DNA of 64,000 nucleotides from DAOVFN01 sp964484305 (GTDB lineage: Archaea > Aenigmatarchaeota > Aenigmatarchaeia > QMZP01). Below the pieces are notes generated by a model. The model searched no databases. It was given only the letters and a program-made list of their open reading frames with translations, and was not told the origin of the DNA. Shown here in pieces: positions 37,317-46,352 of this stretch. Each line of letters opens with the position of its first letter. Within the stretch, counting starts at the first letter, position 1. The DNA lies in NCBI GenBank assembly GCA_964484305.1, contig CAZAEI010000001.1:1-64000 (forward strand). The letters are read 5' to 3'. The position numbers and the translations under genes were made by a program.

Positions 37317-40300
37317 ATGAAGGGAGGCCCTGGTGTTGGCGGAGTTAGGCTGGCGTCTTTAGGTGTTGTTCTCTTGCTGGCCGTGCTGATGGCGGGGTAT
37401 GCCCTGGCCGGGGAGTTCACTTCTGAGCCATCACCCTCAACCTACGAGGCTCAGGTGGCACCCAACATAAGCTTCGATGTAACCAACACAGACTCGCTCT
37501 ATAACATAACAAACATAACCGTAATCTTCCCCTCAACCCTCGAATTCGTGACAGGCAGCAATTACACCAACATGTCTAACTCCAGCATATCAAACACGGC
37601 AACCTCTTTCATGTGGGGCAACGCCACCCTCTTAGGAATCCTTCCAAACGGCTCGAGCACCTATCTCAACCTGAGCTTCCATAACATGACCGCTCCGGGA
37701 AACTACAGCTTCGAGCTGAACATCACCTTCACTAATGGCTCCTATGATAACGAAACTCATAACGTTACCATCCAGGACACAACACCCCCTACAGACATTG
37801 TACTCCTAAATCCAGATAATGATACCTGGATAACCGCCTCCAGCGTATGGATAAATATAAGCTTCACAGAGCTGAATCCCTACAATTGTATATATGAGAA
37901 CAGCACAGGAGATAACACAACCAACACATCCTCAGAAAGCCCCTGTCTTATTCTCGTGACAGACTATAACGAAAGCACCTGGACCTACAGTGTCTGGGTG
38001 AATGACACATCTGGAAACATTGCCCAAAATGGGGTATACTACCTGGGTTACGACATCAGTGACCCTGTAGGCAACTCCCTGGGGCTTTTCTATCAGGGAA
38101 CCAATGTCTCCAATGGGAGCATAACCGAGCTTGGCGACGTTGTGATAAGCGTCAACGTGACGGATTCGCTCTCGGGAATCAACACCTCCCTGAATGGTTC
38201 GGTCTATGCGAACATAACAAATTCCTCGGGTTATGTAATGACCATAGTCAACCTGACCCACACCTCGGGTGACATATTCAACGGGACCTGGGATGCGGAC
38301 CAGTACAGCGCAGGGGGCGACAACTACTCCGTGAACGTCACCGCAACCGACATTGCGGGAAACACCAGGATTTCTGCAATATCAACCGCCCTGGAGATAG
38401 TGGGTGCTCCCGAGCTCTTCTTGGACTTCTCGGGCTGGACTTCGGACAATGCTGCCCCGGGGCATCCCCACTACGGCAACAACCTTACGCTCAATGTTAC
38501 TATATTCAATGGCGGAGAGGAAGACTTTGATGGGTATGTTAACGTCACGCTTTCAAGGTCAGGAGTAGGTGAGATAGTAAGAACAAATGTCTCAAACACA
38601 TCGCTGCAATACGGGGAGAATTACACTGTGGAATTCACTGTTCTGAGTGGTAACTTTTCTGGCGGCAACGGATACTATCTGTTCACGGCAGAGGTGGATC
38701 CGGCCTCAGAGAATGCAGTAGAAGAGAGTTCGGAGAACAACAACACCGGCACCTTCGGCCTCACCCTGGGATACAATGTGAGCCTCAACAAAATAAACAA
38801 CGGCTCAGTGAGTTCTGAGCCCCCTGATATTGCGAACGCCTTCCCGGACCGGAACGTCACGTTCAACATATCTGTTACATACGCCAATGGGGACCCTGTC
38901 TCTGGGATCACAGCAGAGAACCTCACATTCACAAACACACCGCATTCAGAGGGTCAAGAAGACAACAGCACCCTAGGTAACAGGAATGCCATAGATTTCA
39001 TTGGATGTGGTAGCGGTTTTTGCGTATTCAACTTCACCACACACCCTCCTACATATGAAGCAGTAAATGAAAACGGAACACGCGCTGATCCGGGACTCAG
39101 TACCATGAGTGTCAGCATCTCGGATGGTGGGAACTACACTGGGTCAGGAGGTTTTGACTACAACCTCACCGCGCCTGACCTGACAGTCTTAATCTGGGGC
39201 AACGGTAGGGATAATGTAATAGGTGATATAGACCTGGCAGGCTCAAGTTCCAAATGGGTGGAATTCAACATCACAGTAACCAACAATGGGAATGCCCCCG
39301 CATATGACATCCTTATTGATGATCCTGATGACTGGCTTTATGATGAATCTGTTTTTGAAGACCTGGACTCGGATGGTGATATATCACTTTCTGCATTGAA
39401 CCCAGACGAGTCCCATATCTTCCCTGGTGCAGGTAAGGACTTGGAGATTAAGGCCATTGGGTTAGCTTCTGGCAGTGATGAGAATCTATATGTGACAGTG
39501 CACTACAACGACTCGGTGGATAATGAATATGAAGGTTTCGACTATGACAAGGTGGGTGTTGGTGACACAGGAAGCGGTGAAGAAGAGGAAGAAAATGGCG
39601 GGACAACGGACGGCGGCGACCTGGAGCTCGAGCTCACCCTGACGGACTGGGATGACGAGATAGACGGCTACCCTGGGGGCTCGAACACGACCAGGGTGAA
39701 GGTCAAGAACACCGGGGACGTTACAGTGGTGGCCAAGGTGTCCTTCACCTGCGATGTTGTTGAGGATGACCCCACCATAGGGCCAATCTCCAAGAGCCTG
39801 GCCGTTGGAACGAGCCAAGAGTTCATAATCGATTTCAACATCGAGGATGACGCCGAGATAGGTGAGTACGACTGCACGGCAAAGGCCTATGTCTCCTCCT
39901 CAGAGGATGACTATGACACAGGGACCATTGTCCTAAGGGTCCTGGCCACAGGGGAGGTGGCAGAGGAGATAAACCAGAGCTGTCAGAACCTCTCGGCCAC
40001 CATAGATGGCCTATTTGACAGGTTCTCCCTGATTAACAGGGCCCTGGTGAACGACACCAACCTGAGCAGGGTTGAGAACCTCCTCAATACCGCCAACATC
40101 ACCCTCCAGGACATACTGGATGCCATCGGGGACGGGGACTACATAACCGCGCATGACCTGATTGAGAGCCTCAACACCTCCCTGGGCAGCATAGAGGATG
40201 GCCTGTATGACCTGGAGCTCGAGCAGAGCCTGGGCGGCGGTCTGGCCTTCTCGGGGCAATGGTTCTGGTTTTTTATAATAATAGTTGTCGTGATAGCCGT

Positions 40301-40652
40301 TGCCTTCGTTGCCTACCTCCTCTTCCCCCAGAAGGGCTACGGCCCCAGGAAGAGCATCACAGACACGCTCAAGGATACCATCAGGATAGGGGCTTCAAGG
40401 GCCGGTGAAATCAAGGAAAAGGGCAAGTCGCTCGGATCTGGAAGGAAGGAGCCCTTCAGGCCCTCGGGCTATGCAGGGGGTTATGAGAAGCAGGCCCCAC
40501 CAGCAGCATACGGCTACAGGAAGGGCCCGGCCGGGAAGATTAAGGGTGCCTTCAGCAGGCTCAAGGAAAAGCTGAAGAGGAGGAAGAAGCCCCAGAAGGA
40601 GGTCACCCAGTACTTCGCCAGCTCCTCGAGCAACATAATTAACTATTCGTGA
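37317..40652 (+). CDS. Large glycosylated cell-surface protein with CARDB-like repeats
   Basis: 1111 residues. A signal sequence (about 10-31, ending ALAGEF), a long extracellular part, one membrane helix (WFWFFIIIVVVIAVAFVAYLLF, near 980) and a basic cytoplasmic tail rich in Lys, Gly and Arg. N-x-S/T sequons are extremely dense, over a dozen between residues 48 and 160 alone. Two or more domains look like CARDB (NNLTLNVTIFNGGEEDFDG; later VEFNITVTNNGNAPAYDI). An acidic GSGEEEEENGGT linker precedes the last beta domain, and a helical pair lies before the membrane. Probably an S-layer or adhesin-like AglB substrate. Confidence 0.85.
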   Translation: MKGGPGVGGVRLASLGVVLLLAVLMAGYALAGEFTSEPSPSTYEAQVAPNISFDVTNTDSLYNITNITVIFPSTLEFVTGSNYTNMSNSSISNTATSFMWGNATLLGILPNGSSTYLNLSFHNMTAPGNYSFELNITFTNGSYDNETHNVTIQDTTPPTDIVLLNPDNDTWITASSVWINISFTELNPYNCIYENSTGDNTTNTSSESPCLILVTDYNESTWTYSVWVNDTSGNIAQNGVYYLGYDISDPVGNSLGLFYQGTNVSNGSITELGDVVISVNVTDSLSGINTSLNGSVYANITNSSGYVMTIVNLTHTSGDIFNGTWDADQYSAGGDNYSVNVTATDIAGNTRISAISTALEIVGAPELFLDFSGWTSDNAAPGHPHYGNNLTLNVTIFNGGEEDFDGYVNVTLSRSGVGEIVRTNVSNTSLQYGENYTVEFTVLSGNFSGGNGYYLFTAEVDPASENAVEESSENNNTGTFGLTLGYNVSLNKINNGSVSSEPPDIANAFPDRNVTFNISVTYANGDPVSGITAENLTFTNTPHSEGQEDNSTLGNRNAIDFIGCGSGFCVFNFTTHPPTYEAVNENGTRADPGLSTMSVSISDGGNYTGSGGFDYNLTAPDLTVLIWGNGRDNVIGDIDLAGSSSKWVEFNITVTNNGNAPAYDILIDDPDDWLYDESVFEDLDSDGDISLSALNPDESHIFPGAGKDLEIKAIGLASGSDENLYVTVHYNDSVDNEYEGFDYDKVGVGDTGSGEEEEENGGTTDGGDLELELTLTDWDDEIDGYPGGSNTTRVKVKNTGDVTVVAKVSFTCDVVEDDPTIGPISKSLAVGTSQEFIIDFNIEDDAEIGEYDCTAKAYVSSSEDDYDTGTIVLRVLATGEVAEEINQSCQNLSATIDGLFDRFSLINRALVNDTNLSRVENLLNTANITLQDILDAIGDGDYITAHDLIESLNTSLGSIEDGLYDLELEQSLGGGLAFSGQWFWFFIIIVVVIAVAFVAYLLFPQKGYGPRKSITDTLKDTIRIGASRAGEIKEKGKSLGSGRKEPFRPSGYAGGYEKQAPPAAYGYRKGPAGKIKGAFSRLKEKLKRRKKPQKEVTQYFASSSSNIINYS

Positions 40653-40716
40653 TCTAAGAAATCCTTATAAATAGTACATTTAACAAATATGTGAAAGGAG
40701 TTCATGCGGTGTCAAT

Positions 40717-41001
40717 ATGTCTATACATTTCACTAACATCAGAGATGATGAAAAAATAATCCTTCTAGACGTTTTAGGATATGAGGTTGCTAAAGACGGG
40801 CTAATCTTATCGAAGGATACTAAGAAACCACATATTTGTCCCATAACTCAAGAGAAAGTCCATTTTAAAAATGTCTCTATTCTGCCCTGGAACTCTAGTA
40901 TAGTCATAAATACTTCAGCTTTAAGCATCTCTGAGTATTTGTCTAGATTATCAGAAAGGTGTGATCATCATGGGCGAAACTCAAGAGATCGAGCAACTTA
41001 A
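40717..41001 (+). CDS. Unknown AT-rich small protein, first of an accessory pair
   Basis: 94 residues. DDEKIILLDVLGYEVAKDGLILSKDTKKPHICPITQEKVHFKNVSILPW has a CPIT and scattered His but no recognised fold. The region is clearly more AT-rich than the genes on either side. TTATAAATAG upstream can serve as promoter. The last codons overlap the start of the following gene, so the two are probably made together. Inserted between the surface protein and SecD, it looks laterally acquired. Confidence 0.55.
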   Translation: MSIHFTNIRDDEKIILLDVLGYEVAKDGLILSKDTKKPHICPITQEKVHFKNVSILPWNSSIVINTSALSISEYLSRLSERCDHHGRNSRDRAT

Positions 41002-41680
41002 AACACTTTTGGAATTGTACAAAATAGGTAAAGATGTAAAAAGAAAGATAATTGGGATTCTTGACAAAAAGAAATACGGATTTGTCCCCAATACAACAGA
41101 AGCTAATTCTTTGCAGAGGATAAATGAAAGTCCAATTTTCTGTAGACTTAAGGAATGTGCCGGGAATCATTGGTCACTAAATCTTGTAAAGGTTGGGATA
41201 TATATTATGGAGTTGAATGATGAAGATGAAAGGATACTCGTTAGAGAAATACGTGATAGGATTCATAAACAACATGGTCCAAAGGGGATGAAGATATTAA
41301 ATCTTGGTAGCACTGGTGTTATACTGGATGTAATTGAATACCTAGATGATTTGAAGACGAGGAAGGGTTATGGGGAAGAGCATATAGCTTCAGAATTCGA
41401 TAGAATTCTCGAGAATTGGGAGCAAATATCAATATTTGTCCGTTCAGAACATGATGAAAATGCTCTCTACGATGAAATATTAACACACATGTATAGAAAA
41501 ATCCATATTTTCTTTGTTTTTGCTTATGGGACTGCATGTAAGGTCGCAATGACAACGATTGCAGAGATGAATAATGAAGGTATGATTACTGAGAGATATG
41601 GCTACTTGTTCTGGGTTAAACCTGGGAAGGATAGAGCAGGAAAAATAAAATATACGTGGGAATTTGAACTTTGTACATAG
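40970..41680 (+). CDS. Unknown AT-rich protein, second of an accessory pair
   Basis: 236 residues from the ATG at 40970, 8 bases after AGGTG. Mostly helical and charged: EIEQLKTLLELYKIGKDVKRKIIGILDKKKYGF, then a central part ending LNLGSTGVILDVIEYLDD, and a C-terminal region with a hydrophobic helix (IHIFFVFAYGTACKVAMTT) followed by a winged-helix-like end (AEMNNEGMITERYGYLFWVK). It may be a DNA-binding or HEPN-like regulator, but the match is weak. Codon use is unlike the neighbours. A toxin, defence or regulatory pair is possible and unproven. Confidence 0.55.
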   Translation: MGETQEIEQLKTLLELYKIGKDVKRKIIGILDKKKYGFVPNTTEANSLQRINESPIFCRLKECAGNHWSLNLVKVGIYIMELNDEDERILVREIRDRIHKQHGPKGMKILNLGSTGVILDVIEYLDDLKTRKGYGEEHIASEFDRILENWEQISIFVRSEHDENALYDEILTHMYRKIHIFFVFAYGTACKVAMTTIAEMNNEGMITERYGYLFWVKPGKDRAGKIKYTWEFELCT

Positions 41681-41713
41681 GGTTGTCTCATCTTAACGAA
41701 CTACAGGAATCAG

Positions 41714-43510
41714 TCAGTCTTTGTTCATGGCCTCCACTATCCTGGCATAGGCCGGCCTCGTGATGAGGATGCCCACCAGGACACCCACTATCGTGGTTAT
41801 TGCGAAGCCCCTCAGGAATCCGATGCCTATCGTCATGAGGGGGACCATGGCCGCTATGCTAGTGGCAGCGGCCCCGAATATTATGAAGAAGGCCCTATTT
41901 ATCTTCTCCTTCAGGGTATAGGAGCGCCTATCCTTCCTGCCTGTCAGGGTCTCGTCTGCGATGATTATCTGGTGGTCCACCCCTGTTCCTATGGCTGCTA
42001 TTATCCCGCCTATTGCGGGCAGGTCTATTGTCCATGAGGCCATGCCCAGGAGCGGAATCAGGAGCACGCCCGCCCATGCATAGAGGTCTATCTCGTGCTT
42101 CTTCCACCAGGCTGTGGCCACGAAGAGGAAGGCCAGGACCATAACGGTCCCCCATATCACGGAGTCGTTTATGGCAGCTATCCCGAGGATTACGACAACC
42201 TCGGAGAGGCCAATCAGGACCATGGGTATGGCCACCTTGAGGGTCCTGTACCTGATGAATACTATCACTATCACCAGGGCGGCGGCAAAGATGGCGGCAT
42301 ACATAGTGGAATGGAGGAACTCCCCTCCCAGGGCCGGGGACATGATGTCCACGCTCACTGCCTCAAGTGAGGTTGGAAGCGCCCCTGACCTGAGTATGGT
42401 CTGGAGCCTGAGCTTCTCCTGAATCGCATCCTCCTGCTCTGTCCTGCTCCCTGTGACCTGGGGGTTCTGGACCAGGCGCCCACCAAGGTCAGAGGATATC
42501 CTCAGGTCAGAAACCAGCTGGTCATCCAGGTATAGGAAGAGCACGCTCTCCAGATATCGCTCCCCTGACTGGAGGTCCAGGTAGCTCAGTGATCCTGACG
42601 TGATGTCTGCAAACCTCTGGGCCCCATCTGTGGACACCAGCACGCCAAAGAAGAACTTGTAGCCCCCCTGTATGGGTATCACCCCGGAGCTCTGTGGGTC
42701 GGTATAGACCAACTCTATGTCATTGCTGTCATAGGCCTTGCCCATAAAGAGCAGGACATTCTCAGCTGTCTTGTTTACATACTCAAACTCAATGCCGCCC
42801 AGGGTGTGGTTGTCCCCGGTCCCCATGGCATGGCCATCGAGCTCGATTGTATCGTTCCCAGTAAGCCTGACGGGGAAGGTCTCGTCCCCCAGCTGGAAGC
42901 TCCCATCTCCCACCACCAGGTGGACGTGCTTGGATATCTTGGCCTCAAAGTTCCCCTGAGTGGAGAGCAGGTCGTCCACGATGTCGCGGCTTATCCCCGC
43001 TACCTCTATCAGGACGTAGTATTCGCCCTGGGCATCCCTGACCGGGATGAAGTTCATCTCCCTCAGGCCGTAGAGGTTGGCCCTGGTCTGGAGCGTGGAT
43101 ATCACCTGGTCTATGGTCTCCTTGGTGGCGTTGTCCTTGGGCTTGAGGACTATGCGGGTTCCTCCACGGAGGTCGAGGCCGAAGTTCAGGTTGCTCTTCT
43201 CTATATCGACAACATCGATGCCCAGGGTCTCATTAACAGTGAATGTGTATTTCCTGCCATCTGCCACAAACTCTACCTCTCCTGTGAGCCCCTTGGTCAG
43301 CTCCTCCCATCCCGATAGGCCGTTCACAGTTTGGCCATTTACAGTGGATATGACCATGCCCTGCTCAAGGACCCCGCGCGCGGGGGATTCATCAGAGAAG
43401 TATACAATCTCCACTGCATTGCGGCCGTAGGGGTATGTCTTGAAGCCTATGGCCAGGACTGAGCCGAACACGACCAGTACCAGCAGCCATATCCTCCAGT
43501 ACTTGAGCAT
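41714..43510 (-). CDS. secD: Protein-export membrane protein SecD
   Basis: About 598 residues from the ATG at 43510, which overlaps the SecF stop (TGATG). One N-terminal membrane helix, then a PDZ-like insert (RGVLEQGMVISTVNGQTVNGLSGW), the conserved GLDLRGGTRIVL, the large outside P1 domain, and a C-terminal block of membrane helices (SPALGGEFLHSTMYAAIFAAALVIVIVFIRY, DLPAIGGIIAAIGTGVDHQIIIADE). SecDF uses the proton gradient to help the Sec channel release proteins outside. An intact partner SecF is upstream in the same operon. Confidence 0.95.
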   Translation of the reverse strand: MLKYWRIWLLVLVVFGSVLAIGFKTYPYGRNAVEIVYFSDESPARGVLEQGMVISTVNGQTVNGLSGWEELTKGLTGEVEFVADGRKYTFTVNETLGIDVVDIEKSNLNFGLDLRGGTRIVLKPKDNATKETIDQVISTLQTRANLYGLREMNFIPVRDAQGEYYVLIEVAGISRDIVDDLLSTQGNFEAKISKHVHLVVGDGSFQLGDETFPVRLTGNDTIELDGHAMGTGDNHTLGGIEFEYVNKTAENVLLFMGKAYDSNDIELVYTDPQSSGVIPIQGGYKFFFGVLVSTDGAQRFADITSGSLSYLDLQSGERYLESVLFLYLDDQLVSDLRISSDLGGRLVQNPQVTGSRTEQEDAIQEKLRLQTILRSGALPTSLEAVSVDIMSPALGGEFLHSTMYAAIFAAALVIVIVFIRYRTLKVAIPMVLIGLSEVVVILGIAAINDSVIWGTVMVLAFLFVATAWWKKHEIDLYAWAGVLLIPLLGMASWTIDLPAIGGIIAAIGTGVDHQIIIADETLTGRKDRRSYTLKEKINRAFFIIFGAAATSIAAMVPLMTIGIGFLRGFAITTIVGVLVGILITRPAYARIVEAMNKD

Positions 43511-44367
43511 CACAATCCCTTCCTTTCCGCATACCACCTTATTATCGTGGCGTTCATCAGCCAGGTGTTGATTATGTCTATCGCGAGGCCCAGTAACAGG
43601 ACAGATGCTATTGCGAACAGAACCGGAGAGGTTGTTGTCAGGATGATGGCTGCCATCACACCAAGCGTCGTCAGTGTCATGGTCATGCCTGTCTTGAAGG
43701 CGCCCCGGGTCCTTGCGGCCACGGAGTCCTCCCGGGTCCTGATGACCCTGGTAGTCAGGAGTATGTCGGTGTCAATGGAATATCCTATAAGCATCAGCAG
43801 GGCAGCAAAGCTCGCCAGGGAGAGTTCTATTGAGAAGACTTGCATGAGTGCCAGGGTAACTATGATATCAAAGACAGCGGCAAGTATGACCGCTGTTGAC
43901 GGGACGAATGTCCTGAATATCACAAACACTATGATGCCCATGAGTATGAAGGCTACCACAAGGCTTATCTGGGCCTGTATCCAGAAGCTCTCCCCCAGGG
44001 AGGGCCCTATGGTCTCAACAGAGGTGTCGCTCGTGTCCACCCCCAGGGACTCCAGGCTTGACCTGACCTCATCAACATCAACCCCTGATTCCACCTGCAC
44101 GCTGAGGCCGAACCCGGAGAAGCTCCTCAGTTCCCTGACAACGACCTGGCCGAACCGCTCTGAGAGGCCCTCCTCGATGAGGCCCAGGTCATGCGGTGAA
44201 TCGGTCCTGATGGAGAGCAGGGTCCCGCCCTTCAGGTCAATAGACCTCTGGAACCACTCCCCTGTCTGGCTGTAGTTATAGGACAGCAGGCCTGCGGCCA
44301 GGACCAGCAGCAGGATAGGTACTGCAAGAAGGGGTTTGTAGGCTCCAATGCCCTTCTCCTCAGACAT
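43510..44367 (-). CDS. secF: Protein-export membrane protein SecF
   Basis: About 285 residues from MSEEKGIG. An N-terminal helix, SIDLKGGTLLSIR, and the outside domain up to about residue 125 precede five membrane helices. SLASFAALLMLIGYSIDTDILLTTRV is the hallmark SecF segment. It is first in the secF-secD pair and coupled to secD by stop/start overlap. It lies divergent from the geranylgeranyl reductase gene. Confidence 0.95.
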   Translation of the reverse strand: MSEEKGIGAYKPLLAVPILLLVLAAGLLSYNYSQTGEWFQRSIDLKGGTLLSIRTDSPHDLGLIEEGLSERFGQVVVRELRSFSGFGLSVQVESGVDVDEVRSSLESLGVDTSDTSVETIGPSLGESFWIQAQISLVVAFILMGIIVFVIFRTFVPSTAVILAAVFDIIVTLALMQVFSIELSLASFAALLMLIGYSIDTDILLTTRVIRTREDSVAARTRGAFKTGMTMTLTTLGVMAAIILTTTSPVLFAIASVLLLGLAIDIINTWLMNATIIRWYAERKGL

Positions 44368-44469
44368 CACAATCACTCGGTTGCAGAATATACAAGCGTA
44401 ATTATATACAATATGTTTTAGGTAATAAATAACGAGTATTGTTTATAAGCTTGGGGGGAAGATTTTATC

Positions 44470-45504
44470 ATGCACGACGTGGTTGTTGTGGGTGCCGGGC
44501 CTGCCGGACTGATGTGCGCGAGCCTGTGCGAGAAATCGGGCCTGGACGTGCTTGTCCTAGAGAGGAAGCCCAAGATAGGACTGCCTGTCCAGTGCTCTGG
44601 CCTCATATCAAGGAATATTGACAGGCTTGTCAGGCCTCCAGGGAACTGCATAGAGCACAGGGTGAATGGGGCCATTGTCCACGGCCCTGGCGGAAGGGAT
44701 ATCAGGCTCGAGAAGCCCGGAACCGCTGCCTACGTAATAGACAGGGCTGCTTTTGATGTATTCCTGGCAGGGAGGGTGAAGTCAGAAATCCGCATGAAGA
44801 CCGAGGTCAGGGGGCTCCAGTACAGCGGGGATGGCGTGAAGGTCTCCACCAGCAGGAGCGAGGTCATGGCCCGGGCTGTCCTGGGGTGCGATGGACCCTC
44901 GTCTGTTGTGGCCAGGCACTTCGGGCAAAGAAGACCCAGGGAGATGCTCCAGGGCGTGATAATCCTCGAGAAGAAACCGGACAGGTCTGGTTTCGTGGAG
45001 CTCTGGCTGGACAGGAAGCTCTGCGACGGCTTCCTGTGGAGGATTCCCCGGGGGAAATCTGTCGAGTACGGCATGCTCGGGAGCAGGGCCGGCTTCAGGC
45101 AACTCGAGAAATTCTTTGGTGTTGGTGAGGGCCTGGAGAAGCGGGCCGGCCTGATTCCCATAGGCCCCGGCAAGACCTACTTTGACAGGACCCTGCTCGT
45201 GGGCGACGCAGCTGCCCAGACCAAGCCCTGGTCAGGGGGCGGGGTTGTCTACGGCCTGACAGCAGCGGGCCACGCAGCCAGGACCATCAGGCAGGCCCTT
45301 GCAAGAAATGATTTGTCAGAGAAGGCCCTGGCAGGCTATGAGCATGCCTGGAGGGCTGAGCTGGACAGGCCCATCCAGATGGGTATGATGGCCAGGGAGC
45401 TCTACAGGGAGATGGACAACAGGCAGCTCGGCGAGTTCCTTGACAGGCTAGCCGGGATTGATTTGAACAGCCTGGACATGGACTTCCCTGCCCTGGGGTT
45501 CTGA
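44470..45504 (+). CDS. Geranylgeranyl reductase family flavoprotein
   Basis: 344 residues. FAD-binding VVVVGAGPAGLMCASLCEKSG at the N-terminus, the family motif LPVQCSGLIS near residue 40, LGCDGPSSVVARHFG and LLVGDAAAQTKPWSGGGVVYGL near 240. It hydrogenates geranylgeranyl chains of archaeal ether lipids. Shorter than the 390-450 residues of many members, but all motifs are there. GTTTATAAGC 25 bases upstream makes it leaderless. With HMG-CoA reductase in this window it supports an archaeal isoprenoid membrane. Confidence 0.9.
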   Translation: MHDVVVVGAGPAGLMCASLCEKSGLDVLVLERKPKIGLPVQCSGLISRNIDRLVRPPGNCIEHRVNGAIVHGPGGRDIRLEKPGTAAYVIDRAAFDVFLAGRVKSEIRMKTEVRGLQYSGDGVKVSTSRSEVMARAVLGCDGPSSVVARHFGQRRPREMLQGVIILEKKPDRSGFVELWLDRKLCDGFLWRIPRGKSVEYGMLGSRAGFRQLEKFFGVGEGLEKRAGLIPIGPGKTYFDRTLLVGDAAAQTKPWSGGGVVYGLTAAGHAARTIRQALARNDLSEKALAGYEHAWRAELDRPIQMGMMARELYREMDNRQLGEFLDRLAGIDLNSLDMDFPALGF

Positions 45505-45570
45505 ATCCCCAGGCAGCAATATTTAAGGGCTCAGGACAACATCTTTCTGTCTATACATGGAGGTTGTTAA

Positions 45571-45900
45571 ATGCCAGAGCAGAAGGGGATTAACCTGAAC
45601 CTGTCACCGAATGTCATGCCCATACACGCGGACGAGGCCATGATTCACACAAAGATAAGGGCCAAGAAGGATGGTGACGGCGTCAAAAAGATAGGCCACC
45701 TGAGAATATGGTTCATAGACACCCTCGCGAACAGGGTAGTTTCTGACATCGTGATTGACATGGGTCTCGCTGAATCATTATCAGGGCTTCTGAAAGGGAA
45801 GACCACCGAGCTGATAGAGGAACTGAAGAGCGACAAGCTGCCGGAACCGCAGAAGAAGCCGGCAACCACATCAGGCAGGGAAACAAGCTATATAGGGTGA
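45571..45900 (+). CDS. Conserved archaeal small protein, DUF3467-like
   Basis: 109 residues. INLNLSPNVMPIHADEAMIHTKIRAKK, then HLRIWFIDTLANRVVSDIVIDMGLAESLSGLLKGKTTELIEELK, and a disordered proline/serine tail. The strand pattern, with a closing helix that follows a residue-pair turn, resembles DUF3467 proteins (small beta-sandwich, function unknown). The match is by eye and modest. A GGAGGTTG ribosome binding site precedes the ATG. Confidence 0.6.
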   Translation: MPEQKGINLNLSPNVMPIHADEAMIHTKIRAKKDGDGVKKIGHLRIWFIDTLANRVVSDIVIDMGLAESLSGLLKGKTTELIEELKSDKLPEPQKKPATTSGRETSYIG

Positions 45901-45965
45901 ATGGCCAAAGTCTGTGGATTGTGGTTTCAAGATTACTAATAAATATCTTGGCCATAATTTTAATC

Positions 45966-46334
45966 ATGGTCGGGATAAATGAGGGACTAAAGAAGCTGAT
46001 TGAAGGGAATGCCTTGGCATTTGCGAGTATTGATGATTCTGGAAACCCCCATTGCATTGCCGTTGCTGACGTGAAGGTTGCCTCCAAAAACCAAATTCTT
46101 ATCGGAGATAATTACATTGTTGAGACACTAAAGAATATCAAGCGAAACAAGAATGTTGCCTTGGCGGTCTGGAACAGAAACTGGGAAGAGGAGTGTGTAG
46201 GTTACGAATTAAAGGGAACTGCTGATTATTTCACAGGAGGCAGGTGGCACGAAATGGTCAAAGAACTTCATAAAGGATTTCCTGCAAAGGGCGCAATCCT
46301 AATAACAGTAAACAAAATTAAAAAATTGGCATAA
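45966..46334 (+). CDS. Pyridoxamine 5'-phosphate oxidase-like FMN-binding protein
   Basis: 122 residues from the ATG before VGINEGLKKLIEGN, about 25 bases after an AATAAATAT box; a longer GTG-started frame runs through that promoter and is rejected. FASIDDSGNPHCIAVADVKVA, then NVALAVWNRNWEEECVGYELKGTADYF are typical of the small split-barrel PPOX family. It likely binds FMN or F420 and reduces an unknown substrate. AT-richer than its surroundings, so possibly acquired. Confidence 0.8.
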   Translation: MVGINEGLKKLIEGNALAFASIDDSGNPHCIAVADVKVASKNQILIGDNYIVETLKNIKRNKNVALAVWNRNWEEECVGYELKGTADYFTGGRWHEMVKELHKGFPAKGAILITVNKIKKLA

Positions 46335-46352
46335 CTGCCACTGAGCCCTGCA

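Noticed and set aside
41714..43510. Long plus-strand frames across the secD gene
   Set aside because: Antisense shadows with skewed composition; SecD is conserved along its whole length on the minus strand.
45897..45965. N-terminal membrane extension of the PPOX-like protein
   Set aside because: The extension spans the promoter box and ends of the previous gene, and the family starts at the later Met.
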